From contig DASYQV010000170.1 of NCBI GenBank assembly GCA_036005125.1, positions 3,013 through 67,012 of the forward strand: a stretch of DNA of 64,000 bases. The letters are read 5' to 3'. The notes beneath the pieces are model-generated. The model was not told the origin of the DNA. It made no database searches and saw only the letters and a program-made list of their open reading frames with translations. The stretch is from DASYQV01 sp036005125. Lineage in GTDB: Bacteria > Acidobacteriota > Vicinamibacteria > Vicinamibacterales > UBA2999. This document shows positions 41,727-49,861 of the stretch, piece after piece (positions within the stretch are counted from its first letter, which is position 1; each line of letters begins with the position of its first letter). The position numbers and the translations under genes were made by a program.

Positions 41727-42178
41727 CCGGGCATCGTCAGCAACAATGTCCGCATGACCAGATTGCCGTAAATGGCCGCCATGCCGTCGTCGGCCATCAC
41801 GCCAAGGCCACCGGGCAAGCGTTCGAACCGTGCCGACGGAAAGGGTTTGATGACATCGAGGATCCGGAACACGACGAACCCGACGAACGCTCCACGCACC
41901 GTGACCGGCAGCAGGAACAGCGTCACCAGCATGCCCACGACCTCGTCGAGCACGATCGGCCCCGGGTCGATGCCGCCGAAGTGATGCTCGGCCACCGTCC
42001 CGCTCCAGATCCCGAGCGCGAACAGCGCGAGGATCACCACCACCTCGACAACCGTCGACCCCGTCGTCCGCACCGCAAAGAAGACGGCCAGGCCGGCGGC
42101 CGAGCCGAACGTGCCGGGTGCAACGGGTACGTACCCCACGTAGCCGAACGTGGCGATGAACAGCGCGAGACGGCGCAT
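41714..42178 (-). CDS. pgpA: Phosphatidylglycerophosphatase A
   Basis: 154 residues, ATG 42178. PgpA motifs: ATFGYVGYVPVAPGTFGSAAG, the DPGPIVLDEVVGML acidic site, and FRILDVIKPFPSARFERLPGGLGVMADD. Several membrane helices. Removes phosphate from phosphatidylglycerophosphate. Starts the pgpA-cinA pair. Confidence 0.92.
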   Translation of the reverse strand: MRRLALFIATFGYVGYVPVAPGTFGSAAGLAVFFAVRTTGSTVVEVVVILALFALGIWSGTVAEHHFGGIDPGPIVLDEVVGMLVTLFLLPVTVRGAFVGFVVFRILDVIKPFPSARFERLPGGLGVMADDGMAAIYGNLVMRTLLLTMPGWLT

Positions 42179-42182
42179 CGGT

Positions 42183-42312
42183 CCCGATTCGTGATTCGTG
42201 ATCCGTGATTCGTGATTTGTGGTTCGTGAGTTTGCGATTCGCGATTTGTGGTTCGCGGCGAATCGCAAATCATTCCCACCAATCAGAATCACAAACCAGT
42301 CACGAATCACAA
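42183..42312. repeat. Inverted heptamer array (GATTCGT type)
   Basis: GATTCGTGATTCGTGATCCG on the left, CACGAATCACAAATCACG on the right; the middle holds the words in mixed orientation. It lies upstream of pgpA and at the 3' end of the RDD gene. Confidence 0.8.
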
Positions 42313-42313
42313 A

Positions 42314-43336
42314 TCACGAATGCTTTTCGATGACGCGCGTACGGGTCAGGCGGTCGTGCACGGCGCGGCGGTCGGATCCGACGAGCGCGGGAAGGAACCC
42401 GAGGCCGAGCGACACGACCGACAGGGCGCCGGCAAGCGTGCGCTGAATCGCAATGCTTCCATCGAGCGAGTCGCGACCGTCGGCAATGACCCGGATCCCG
42501 ACAGCCATCTTGCCGATCGTCTGACCGCCCACGGCCGTAAACGCACTGAAGTACGAGAGCTTGAGCAGCAACAGGAACGTCAGCAGCGGCACCGGCGGAA
42601 CGACTGCCCACTCGCTCATCGTCAGACCCGCGATGCGCAACGTGAAGTACACGATCGCCAGGTCGATGGCCAGGAGGAGCGCGTGATCAATCGCAAGCGC
42701 CGCGAGACGGCGACCGGCGATCCGGTCGACGCGCGTGCTGACACGCGGCACGGTCACGGGCTCGTGACGCGCAATCGTCGCGTCAGGAGGTGCAGCCGCC
42801 TCCTCGTGGAAGTCGAGCTCCATCTCGGGACGCGCAAGCTTCGATGCGGCACGTGGGCCGGGGTCCCCAACGCGCGTTTTTCCAGTCGCGGTCGCTCGCG
42901 ACCGCGACCAGCCAGTGCTGGTTTCGCGGTCCGCCTGCGGCGGACCGCCGGGGTGGACGCGCGGTGAGTCGGGCGTCCGACGCACGGCCAGCGGTGGACG
43001 AGGCGCGCTCGGCAGCGCAATCAGCGGCGCGTCATCCGGACCGTAGGGACCGAATAACGGCAGTGCGACATCCGGTTTGCTCGGGGGCGGTGCGGCGGAC
43101 GACGCGACCGGTGGTGGCGTCAGACGATCGCCGGCCGGCGACCGCGTTGCGGCGCGCCATCGATCCAGTTGGTCCAGCCAGACATCTGTCGAAGGAGCCT
43201 CGCCCTGATCCGGGTGAATTGTCACATCCGGGACTGCCGGCGCATCCTCACGCGCCATGAGCGAGAAATCGTATCCGCAGTTTTTGCACCGGTCGCCCGT
43301 CTCGAAGCCAAGATAACCGCACTTCGAGCACTTCAT
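42314..43336 (-). CDS. Zinc-ribbon plus RDD-domain membrane protein
   Basis: 340 residues, ATG 43336. An N-terminal zinc ribbon (MKCSKCGYLGFETGDRCKNCGYDF, Cys3, 6, 17 and 20) is followed by a long Pro-rich linker and a C-terminal RDD domain with three helices (RIAGRRLAALAIDHALLLAI, GGQTIGKMAVGIRVI, RRAVHDRLTRTRVI). RDD proteins are membrane proteins of unclear function. The linker (about 127-158) is encoded antisense by a 97-bp palindromic cassette that keeps the frame open. Its start overlaps the stop of the upstream TPR gene. Confidence 0.83.
   Translation of the reverse strand: MKCSKCGYLGFETGDRCKNCGYDFSLMAREDAPAVPDVTIHPDQGEAPSTDVWLDQLDRWRAATRSPAGDRLTPPPVASSAAPPPSKPDVALPLFGPYGPDDAPLIALPSAPRPPLAVRRTPDSPRVHPGGPPQADRETSTGWSRSRATATGKTRVGDPGPRAASKLARPEMELDFHEEAAAPPDATIARHEPVTVPRVSTRVDRIAGRRLAALAIDHALLLAIDLAIVYFTLRIAGLTMSEWAVVPPVPLLTFLLLLKLSYFSAFTAVGGQTIGKMAVGIRVIADGRDSLDGSIAIQRTLAGALSVVSLGLGFLPALVGSDRRAVHDRLTRTRVIEKHS
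42860..42956 (+). repeat. Long palindromic cassette inside the RDD gene (in frame, antisense)
   Basis: 97 bp with ends GGGGTCCCCAACGCGCG and GCCGGGGTGG and two inner hairpins (GTCGCGGTCGC / GCGACCGCGAC and GCGGTCCGCC / GGCGGACCGC). It is about 90 percent identical by eye to 7048-7145. It is read here on the opposite strand as part of a protein linker. Confidence 0.75.
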
Positions 43337-44181
43337 GGATGTGCCTCGGGGTTGGACGCCGTGCCATCCCGGGCGGGCACGCCGGCCGTGGCAAGCAACT
43401 GCCGCTGAACGTCGGCGCGGAGGCGCTCGGCTTCGCCGCGAAGCGGGTCGGCGATACCAATCGCATCGAGCGCCCGGAGCGCGTCGCGGAGATGTCCATC
43501 GGCGTACAAAGTCCGGGCGCGCGCAAGCACTCTTTCCGATGATCGGGCTACCGGGAGCGGTTCCTCCGCCACCGCCGGCAGGCGCTCGCTGCGAGGCGCC
43601 GTGGGCATGTCCGCGAGCCACATGCCCATCGGGAATCCACCCAGCACCACGGCGGCAACCACGGCAACGAGCAGCGACGCGGCGAGGATCCACGGACCGC
43701 GGGCACCCGAGGCGGGGCGCGTACTTTCCCTGACACGGGCCGTCGCGCGCCGCTCCGTCGCGGCCCGCGGCACCTCGGCGACCGATGCCGGCGAGGCGGG
43801 CATACCCAATCGGTTCAGGCGCTCGAGAAACACGAGCGCGACATCGTGCGCCCCGCCCTGCTCGACCGCCTTGGTAATCAGCTCGCGGGCTTCGGCCGTT
43901 TCGCCGCGATTGAAGGCGGCGACTCCACGCTGCAACAGCTCCTCGGACTCCCGGTGACGCTCGGCCAGCGCGGTGCGCGCGCGCTCGATGTAGGCGCGAG
44001 CCCGATCGTGCCCGCGCTCGAGAAAGACGACCCGCGTCCAGACGTTGATGGCCTGCTCGAACTCGCCCGCAAAATACTGATCGAGACCCGAGAGAAGGAG
44101 CTGCTCGATCCGGGCTTCGCGGTCGGCCTCGCCTGGCTGGCCCGCGGGTTGGGATGGTTCGGTGCGCAACGGATCCGACAT
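43333..44181 (-). CDS. TPR-containing single-pass membrane protein
   Basis: 282 residues, ATG 44181. N-terminal TPR-like helices (EQLLLSGLDQYFAGEFEQAINVWTRV, LLQRGVAAFNRGETAEARELITKAVEQ), one membrane helix near 170-190 (ILAASLLVAVVAAVVLGGF), and a short C-terminal TPR-like unit (RARTLYADGHLRDALRALDAI). Shares an ATGA overlap with the RDD gene, so the two likely act together. Function unknown. Confidence 0.75.
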   Translation of the reverse strand: MSDPLRTEPSQPAGQPGEADREARIEQLLLSGLDQYFAGEFEQAINVWTRVVFLERGHDRARAYIERARTALAERHRESEELLQRGVAAFNRGETAEARELITKAVEQGGAHDVALVFLERLNRLGMPASPASVAEVPRAATERRATARVRESTRPASGARGPWILAASLLVAVVAAVVLGGFPMGMWLADMPTAPRSERLPAVAEEPLPVARSSERVLARARTLYADGHLRDALRALDAIGIADPLRGEAERLRADVQRQLLATAGVPARDGTASNPEAHP

Positions 44182-44238
44182 CAGCCGCTCGCGATTATCG
44201 CACGATCCGCCACGAAGCACACGACGATTGGCCACGAA

Positions 44239-44304
44239 GGACACAGCGCGGCCAACGTCGCAACCAAACATGACACGCGTTGCCTGGTTGGCCGCGCTGT
44301 GTCC
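44239..44304 (+). repeat. Palindromic element family P1, copy c
   Basis: Arms of 18 bp at 44239-44256 and 44287-44304 (core CACAGCGCGGCCAAC), with a loop containing CGCAACCAAACATGACACG. Flanks CCACGAAGCACAC and CAAGGACGCTGTCACGC match copy a. It is followed by CTTCGTGGCTGAT repeats up to the next gene. Confidence 0.75.
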
Positions 44305-44402
44305 CAAGGACGCTGTCACGCGACTGACACCGTGGCTGATCTTCGTGGCTGATCTTCGTGGCCTTCGTGGCGTTCGTTACGAGCGTATGGTACAAGCAGC
44401 CG

Positions 44403-45302
44403 ATGGCCATCATCGAGTGCGTCCCGAATGTGAGCGAGGGGCGGCGGCCCGCTGTCGTTGAAGCGCTCGTCTCTGCAATCAGACGCGTGCCGGGCGTCCG
44501 CGTGCTCGATTACTCGTCGGACCCGTCACACAACCGCTCCGTGTTGACGCTGGCCGGTGAAGCGGCCCCACTCAAGGCGTCGATCCTTGCGCTGTTCGAA
44601 CAGGCACTGACCGCCATCGATCTGCGGACGCACACCGGAGAGCACCCGCGACTCGGCGCGGTCGACGTGGTGCCGTTCGTGCCGATTGAAGGGGTAACGA
44701 TGGCCGACTGCGTGGCGCTTGCCGGCGAGACGGCGAGAGCCGTCGCTGAACGCTTCGGCGTCCCGGTGTACCTGTACGAGGAAGCATCGACGAACCCGGC
44801 ACGCAGGAATCTCGAGGACATACGCCGCGGCGAGTTCGAAGGGCTTGCAGAAAAGATGCGGAAGCCCGAATGGGCGCCGGACTTCGGTCCCCCGACACTG
44901 CACCCATCGGCCGGCGCGTCGGTCATCGGCGCGCGCATGCCGCTCATTGCCTACAACATCAACCTGGCAACCGATCGTCTGGACGTGGCGAAGAAGATTG
45001 CCTCGGCCATCCGTCAGAGCAGCGGCGGCTTCCGGTTCGTCAAGGCGATGGGCATCGCGCTCGAGGACCGCGGGATCGTGCAGGTGTCGATGAACCTGAC
45101 GAACTTCGAGAAGACGCCGATGTTCCGCGTCTTCGAGGTCGTCAAGCGCGAGGCGGCGCGCTACGGCGTGAACGTCCTGGAGAGCGAAATCGTCGGGTTG
45201 GTGCCGCAGGCCGCGCTCGTCGCCACAGCGGAATACTTTCTGCAACTCGCCGCGTTCAATCCTCACCAGGTGCTCGAAACGAAGCTCCGCACAAGCGAAT
45301 AA
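44403..45302 (+). CDS. ftcD: Glutamate formimidoyltransferase
   Basis: 299 residues, only the formyltransferase part without a cyclodeaminase. Moves the formimino group of formiminoglutamate to tetrahydrofolate in histidine breakdown. Seen: IIECVPNVSEGRRPAVVEAL, SSDPSHNRSVLTLAG, THTGEHPRLGAVDVVPFVP, RRNLEDIRRGEFEGL, YNINLATDRLDVAKKIASAI and VSMNLTNFEKTP. No hut genes are adjacent. Confidence 0.92.
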   Translation: MAIIECVPNVSEGRRPAVVEALVSAIRRVPGVRVLDYSSDPSHNRSVLTLAGEAAPLKASILALFEQALTAIDLRTHTGEHPRLGAVDVVPFVPIEGVTMADCVALAGETARAVAERFGVPVYLYEEASTNPARRNLEDIRRGEFEGLAEKMRKPEWAPDFGPPTLHPSAGASVIGARMPLIAYNINLATDRLDVAKKIASAIRQSSGGFRFVKAMGIALEDRGIVQVSMNLTNFEKTPMFRVFEVVKREAARYGVNVLESEIVGLVPQAALVATAEYFLQLAAFNPHQVLETKLRTSE

Positions 45303-45390
45303 GCGACACGTGATGAGGCTTGTACCTCATGTGTTGTCTTACCACACGCGCGAACACCCGAAACATCGCCGATTCGTGAACGTCCGTGAC

Positions 45391-45434
45391 GGGGTCAGAA
45401 CGGGGTCAGACCGAGGTCAGACCGGGGTCAGACC
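45391..45434 (+). repeat. Four tandem GGGGTCAGAnC units
   Basis: Four 11-bp units in a row with one or two changes each, in the 200-bp spacer between the converging ftcD and ntrX genes. No other feature was seen in this spacer. Confidence 0.7.
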
Positions 45435-45504
45435 CTGATCATGGATCGACTCAAGGCATTGACACGGGTCGACTCAATGAACGGGCAGCTTGGAAGGTGT
45501 ACCG

Positions 45505-46887
45505 TCAAACGGCTTCCTCATCGTCCACCCTGCGCGACGGGACGATGCCGAAGCCCCGCATCTTCCGGTACAGGTTGCTGCGCTCGATCCCGAGCACTTC
45601 CGCGGTTCGCGAGATATTGCCCTGCTGCGCGGCGAGCGCGCGCAGGATGTAGTCGCGCTCGAACCGGTCCCGGGCATCGTGAAGCGGGGCCATCGTCGAC
45701 GGGCGGACCGCGTCGGACGCAGGCGGCATGCTCTGATCGAGGAAATGCAGGTCGCGCGACGTGATCCGTTCGCCGGGGACCATGATCATCAGCCGCTCGA
45801 CCAGATTCCGCAGCTCGCGGACGTTGCCCGGCCACGGGTATTGCTGAAGGGCGATCACCGCGTCCGAGTCGAACACCTTCGGGCGACGGCCGTACTCACG
45901 CGCCAGCCCGACCATGAAGTGGTCGGCGAGCAGCGCGATGTCCTCCTGGCGGTCGCGCAGCGGCGGCACGAAGATCGGCACCACGTTGAGGCGGAAGTAG
46001 AGATCCTCGCGGAACCGTCCGGCCCGGATCTCCGTCGGCAGGTCCTTGTTGGTGGCCGCCAGCACGCGGGCGTCGATCCGGATGCGCGCGGAGCCGCCGA
46101 CAGCTTCCATCACCTGCTCTTGAAGCACGCGCAGCACCTTGGCTTGCGTCTTGAGGCTCATGTCGCCGATCTCGTCGAGAAAAATCGTCCCGCCGTGGGC
46201 GCCTTCGAACTTGCCCCGGCGATCCGCGACGGCGCCCGTGAAGGCGCCCCGGACGTGGCCGAACAGCTCGCTTTCGATCAGCTCCTCGGGAATCGCGGCG
46301 CAGTTCACCTCGACGAACGGACCGGCCCGTCGACGGCTGAGCGCGTGGATGTTTCTCGCAACGAGCTCCTTACCGGTGCCGTTCTCGCCGAAGATGAGCA
46401 CGCGCCCGTTGGTGGGCGCAGCCATGGCCACCTGTTCGCGGAGCTGCTGTATGACGTAGCTGTCGCCGACGAGCGTGTGCTGCACGTCGACGCGCGCACG
46501 CAGGGCTTGATTCTCCGCCTCGAGCCGCCGCTGCCGGAGGGCGTTCCGCACGACCAGCACCGTCTTGTCGAGCGAGAGCGGCTTCTCGACGAAGTCGAAC
46601 GCACCCATCTTGATGGCACGCACTGCCGACTCGATGTTTCCGTGCCCGGAGATGATGACGACCTGAGCCTCGATCTGCCGCTCGCGCATGCGGGCCAGCG
46701 TCGCCAGGCCGTCCATGCCCGGCAGCCAGATGTCGAGCACGACCACGTCGTAGGTCTGCCTCGTCAACCGATCGAGGCAGGACTCGCCGCTCTCGACCGC
46801 GTCCACCTCATAACCTTCGTCGCGCAGCACGCCGCCGAGCGCGCTGCGGACACCGGGCTCGTCGTCAACGATTAGGATCGATGGCAT
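45505..46887 (-). CDS. NtrX-like sigma-54-dependent response regulator
   Basis: 460 residues, ATG 46887. Receiver domain with the phosphorylated Asp in VVVLDIWLPGMDG near 52; AAA+ domain with Walker A IFGENGTGKELVARN, the sigma-54 contact loop GAFTGAVADRRGKFEG, and Walker B GGTIFLDEIGDM; C-terminal Fis-type HTH NISRTAEVLGIERSNLYRKM. Partner of the kinase at 47004, about 115 bases upstream. NtrYX systems control nitrogen, envelope or redox responses in different bacteria; the target here is unknown. Confidence 0.92.
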   Translation of the reverse strand: MPSILIVDDEPGVRSALGGVLRDEGYEVDAVESGESCLDRLTRQTYDVVVLDIWLPGMDGLATLARMRERQIEAQVVIISGHGNIESAVRAIKMGAFDFVEKPLSLDKTVLVVRNALRQRRLEAENQALRARVDVQHTLVGDSYVIQQLREQVAMAAPTNGRVLIFGENGTGKELVARNIHALSRRRAGPFVEVNCAAIPEELIESELFGHVRGAFTGAVADRRGKFEGAHGGTIFLDEIGDMSLKTQAKVLRVLQEQVMEAVGGSARIRIDARVLAATNKDLPTEIRAGRFREDLYFRLNVVPIFVPPLRDRQEDIALLADHFMVGLAREYGRRPKVFDSDAVIALQQYPWPGNVRELRNLVERLMIMVPGERITSRDLHFLDQSMPPASDAVRPSTMAPLHDARDRFERDYILRALAAQQGNISRTAEVLGIERSNLYRKMRGFGIVPSRRVDDEEAV

Positions 46888-46894
46888 CTGGTCT

Positions 46895-46990
46895 CTGTTG
46901 CCCGACTCGGGACTCGAGGCTCGGGGCCAGGGGCCTGATTCTCCTGCGCCTCGACGCAGCACAGGAGCAACATGACGCGAGCCCCGAGCG
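46895..46990. repeat. Inverted repeat array (GGGACTCGAGGCTC type)
   Basis: CGACTCGGGACTCGAGGCTCG on the left, CGAGCCCCGAGCGCCAAGCC on the right. It separates ntrY from ntrX. Confidence 0.6.
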
Positions 46991-47003
46991 CCAAGCCCCG
47001 AGC

Positions 47004-49289
47004 CTACGCCGGCAATTCAATCGCGAATCGCGTTCCGCGCGGTGTGTTGTCCGATACGTCAATGCTGCCGCCGTGCTCCGCCACGATGCGACGCACGATC
47101 GCCAGGCCGAGACCGCTTCCACGCCGTTTCGTCGAATAGTACGGGAGGAACAGCTTCTCGCGCTCGGCCGGAGGGATCCCCGGGCCGTCGTCGGCCACGA
47201 CGACGCGGACGAGATTGTTGACGCCGTCGTGATGCGCCTCGACATCGATCACGCCGCGCTGGTCCGTCGCTTCGATCGCGTTGTCGACGAGATTGATGAT
47301 CACCCGCCGAATCTGCTCCGAATCGACGGAGACCGTCGGCAGCGGCTCCTCGAAGTGCCGCCGGATCTCGACCGCGGTGAAGATGCCGTTGTAGAGCGCC
47401 AGCGCTTCGGTGAGCAGCGCCAGCAGGTCCGTGGGAACGGCCCGGGGCACCGGCATCCGGGCGAACTGAGAGAACTCGTCCACCAGGCCCTTGAGCGATT
47501 CGACCTCGCCCACGATTGTCGAGGTGCACTCGTCGACCAGCTGCCGGGTCTGCTCCGCCGCGCCCCCGAAGTGCCGTCGGAGGCGCTCGGCGCAGAGCTG
47601 AATCGGCGTGAGCGGATTCTTGATCTCGTGCGCCAGCCGCCGGGCGACCTCGCGCCACGCGGCAACTTTCTGCGCCCGGATGAGCGGCGTCACGTCGTCG
47701 AAGACCACGACCATGCCTTCCGAGACGCCATCCTCGCGCTGGAGCGGCGTGGTCATCACGGCGAGGTGCATCTCACGGCCGTCGCGGGCGAGCGCCAGCT
47801 CCTGCGGACGGATCTCGCCGCGGCTGCGCGAGGCCTCGTCGAGCAGGATGGCAAGCGGCTTCAGCTCGGCACGGTTGAGCACGGTCGTCATCGGCAGACC
47901 CGAGGTGCTGGCATCGATACCGAGCATCCGGCCCGCGGCGCTGTTGACAGTGCCAATGCGGCCGGCAGCGTCGACCGACAGCACACCGGTCGCAATCCGA
48001 TCGAGAATCGTCTCCACGTACCGCCGCCGGCTCTCGACGTCGTGATGCTTGCGCTCCAGATCGACCGCCGAGCGCTCCAACCGGCGGCGGCTGGCGGCCA
48101 GCTCGCCCGCCATGCTGTTGAAGGCATCGATGAGCGATCCGAACTCGTCTGTCGTCTCGGGGACGACGCGGTGGTCGAGGTGCCCTGCACCGATCTCTCT
48201 GGCAGCCGTGGAGAGCATCTGCACCGGTCGCGTAATGCGCTTGGCGAGGTACAAACCCATCCACGTAGCGCTCACGAGAATCATCAGCGTGAGCGTCAGG
48301 AAGAACGACAAGTACACGCCCGCCAGCGGCTGCTTGAGGACCCGCATCTGCTGATAGTCCTCGTACGCGTTCGTCATCTGCCGGGCGCGCGCGGCGAACT
48401 GACCGCTCAACGAATCGCTGGCAACAACGACGCCGCGCACCGGACTCTTCGGAGACGATCGAATTGGAACGGCGGCACGAACCAGCTCGGCGCCCCCCGC
48501 GGCGCGCTCGATGACCCACGACTCCCCTGTCCCTGCCGCAATACGCTCGGCGAGCCGGTCGGCGGACGCTCTGGTATAGCCGATCGAAATCGACGGCGAG
48601 ACCACGTCCACGACGGGCATGACCGCAGGAAGCGAGGTGCGACCGGGTGTCACGCGATACACCTCGACGAGACGCGCACGTTCCTGCAGCACTGAGGGCG
48701 TGACGAGATCGCGTACGGCCTGCAGATTTCCCGAGCCCAGATCGACGGCCGCCAGCGCGTCGGCCAGCTGCCGCGCCTGCGCGGAAACCAGATGCTGCCG
48801 CTCCTGGTAATAATCGCCGGCGATCGCGTTGGCCGTGCTCAGCACTTCGTCCATCGGCGCGTTGAACCATCGGTCCACGCTGGTTCGGATCAGCTCGCTC
48901 CCGACGATCAGGACGAGCACGGCAGGGATGAGCGTCATCCCCAGCAGCACCGCCACGAGCTTGGCGCGGAAACGCGCGAACGGCAGCGCGCGCCGGCGCT
49001 CGACAATCAGCTTGACGATATTGCGCGCCAGCACGAACGCGAGCACGACGAGCATCGTGAGATTCGTGATCGAGAGCGCGTAGAGCACGACCTCCGTGAG
49101 GAAGTCGGGGGCCAGTTTCGCCGAGCGATTGGCGAGCGTCAGCAGGCCGGCGAGCGCCCCGACCAGGACGAGGATGCCCACGAGCAACAGCCGCGTGTTG
49201 TCCTTGAACGGTCGTCTCCCCGAGGGCACAGACCTCCGCCGCCAGGGCGGAGCCGCTGGACGGGGCACGCGGCGCGCGACAGTGGACAT
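47004..49289 (-). CDS. NtrY-like membrane sensor histidine kinase
   Basis: 761 residues. Three N-terminal helices (about 34-55, 68-90, 110-132), a periplasmic sensor region, a fourth helix near 325-345, HAMP (ITRPVQMLSTAAREIGAGH), a PAS domain (ILDRIATGVLSVDAAGRIGTVN), H-box RRLAHEIKNPLTPIQL, N-box NLVDNAIEATD, and ATP boxes DDGPGIPP and GSGLGLAIVRRIV. This order is that of NtrY. It should phosphorylate the regulator encoded just downstream. Confidence 0.92.
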   Translation of the reverse strand: MSTVARRVPRPAAPPWRRRSVPSGRRPFKDNTRLLLVGILVLVGALAGLLTLANRSAKLAPDFLTEVVLYALSITNLTMLVVLAFVLARNIVKLIVERRRALPFARFRAKLVAVLLGMTLIPAVLVLIVGSELIRTSVDRWFNAPMDEVLSTANAIAGDYYQERQHLVSAQARQLADALAAVDLGSGNLQAVRDLVTPSVLQERARLVEVYRVTPGRTSLPAVMPVVDVVSPSISIGYTRASADRLAERIAAGTGESWVIERAAGGAELVRAAVPIRSSPKSPVRGVVVASDSLSGQFAARARQMTNAYEDYQQMRVLKQPLAGVYLSFFLTLTLMILVSATWMGLYLAKRITRPVQMLSTAAREIGAGHLDHRVVPETTDEFGSLIDAFNSMAGELAASRRRLERSAVDLERKHHDVESRRRYVETILDRIATGVLSVDAAGRIGTVNSAAGRMLGIDASTSGLPMTTVLNRAELKPLAILLDEASRSRGEIRPQELALARDGREMHLAVMTTPLQREDGVSEGMVVVFDDVTPLIRAQKVAAWREVARRLAHEIKNPLTPIQLCAERLRRHFGGAAEQTRQLVDECTSTIVGEVESLKGLVDEFSQFARMPVPRAVPTDLLALLTEALALYNGIFTAVEIRRHFEEPLPTVSVDSEQIRRVIINLVDNAIEATDQRGVIDVEAHHDGVNNLVRVVVADDGPGIPPAEREKLFLPYYSTKRRGSGLGLAIVRRIVAEHGGSIDVSDNTPRGTRFAIELPA

Positions 49290-49308
49290 AGTACGACCGT
49301 CTGGCTCA

Positions 49309-49398
49309 GGGCTTAAGGCTCAGGGCTCAAGGCCTGATCCCCTGCACGCTCGCGAGGAGTACGAGAATCGGGCCGTGAGCCCTAAGCCCTGAGCCTGA
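49309..49398. repeat. Inverted repeat array (GGGCTTAAGGCTCA type)
   Basis: GCTTAAGGCTCAGGGCTCAAGG on the left, GAGCCCTAAGCCCTGAGCCTG on the right, about 40 unique bases between. Lies between nrdR and ntrY. Confidence 0.7.
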
Positions 49399-49402
49399 GA
49401 CA

Positions 49403-49861
49403 TCAGTCTTTCGTATTCAACAGATCCTTCAACTCGTTCATGAACTCGCCGATGTCGCGGAAGTGACGGTACACGGACGCGAAGCGCACGTAGGCGACCT
49501 TGTCGAGCCGCTTCAGCTCCTCCATGACGACCTGTCCGACCTCGGCGGTCGCCATCTCCTTCTCGGGCCGGTCCTGCAGCATCGCCTCGACACGATCCGC
49601 CACGGCCTCGACGGCGGCGACGCTGACCGGGCGTTTCTCGCACGCCTTGAGCAGGCCCGCAATAAGCTTCTGCCGCTCGAAGCGTTCACGCGTCCCGTCC
49701 TTCTTGATCACCATGTACGGGATCTCGTCGATCCGCTCGTAACTGGTGAACCGGCGACCGCATTCGAGACACTCGCGGCGACGGCGGATAACCTCGCCCT
49801 CCTTGCTTTCGCGGGAGTCGACGACCTTATCGCCGAGATGACCGCAGAACGGGCACTTCAT
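49403..49861 (-). CDS. nrdR: Transcriptional repressor NrdR
   Basis: 152 residues, ATG 49861. A zinc ribbon with Cys3, Cys6, Cys31 and Cys34 (CPFCGHLGDKVVDSRE, CLECGRRFTSYERID) and an ATP-cone (VIKKDGTRERFERQKLIAGL, AVADRVEAMLQ). Senses dATP/ATP and represses ribonucleotide reductase genes, which are not in this window. Overlaps the 3' end of the upstream gene by 35 bases. Confidence 0.95.
   Translation of the reverse strand: MKCPFCGHLGDKVVDSRESKEGEVIRRRRECLECGRRFTSYERIDEIPYMVIKKDGTRERFERQKLIAGLLKACEKRPVSVAAVEAVADRVEAMLQDRPEKEMATAEVGQVVMEELKRLDKVAYVRFASVYRHFRDIGEFMNELKDLLNTKD

Noticed and set aside
45490..48695. Plus-strand frames of 460 and 604 codons opposite ntrX and ntrY
   Set aside because: Antisense shadows; His/Arg/Asp-rich without domains.
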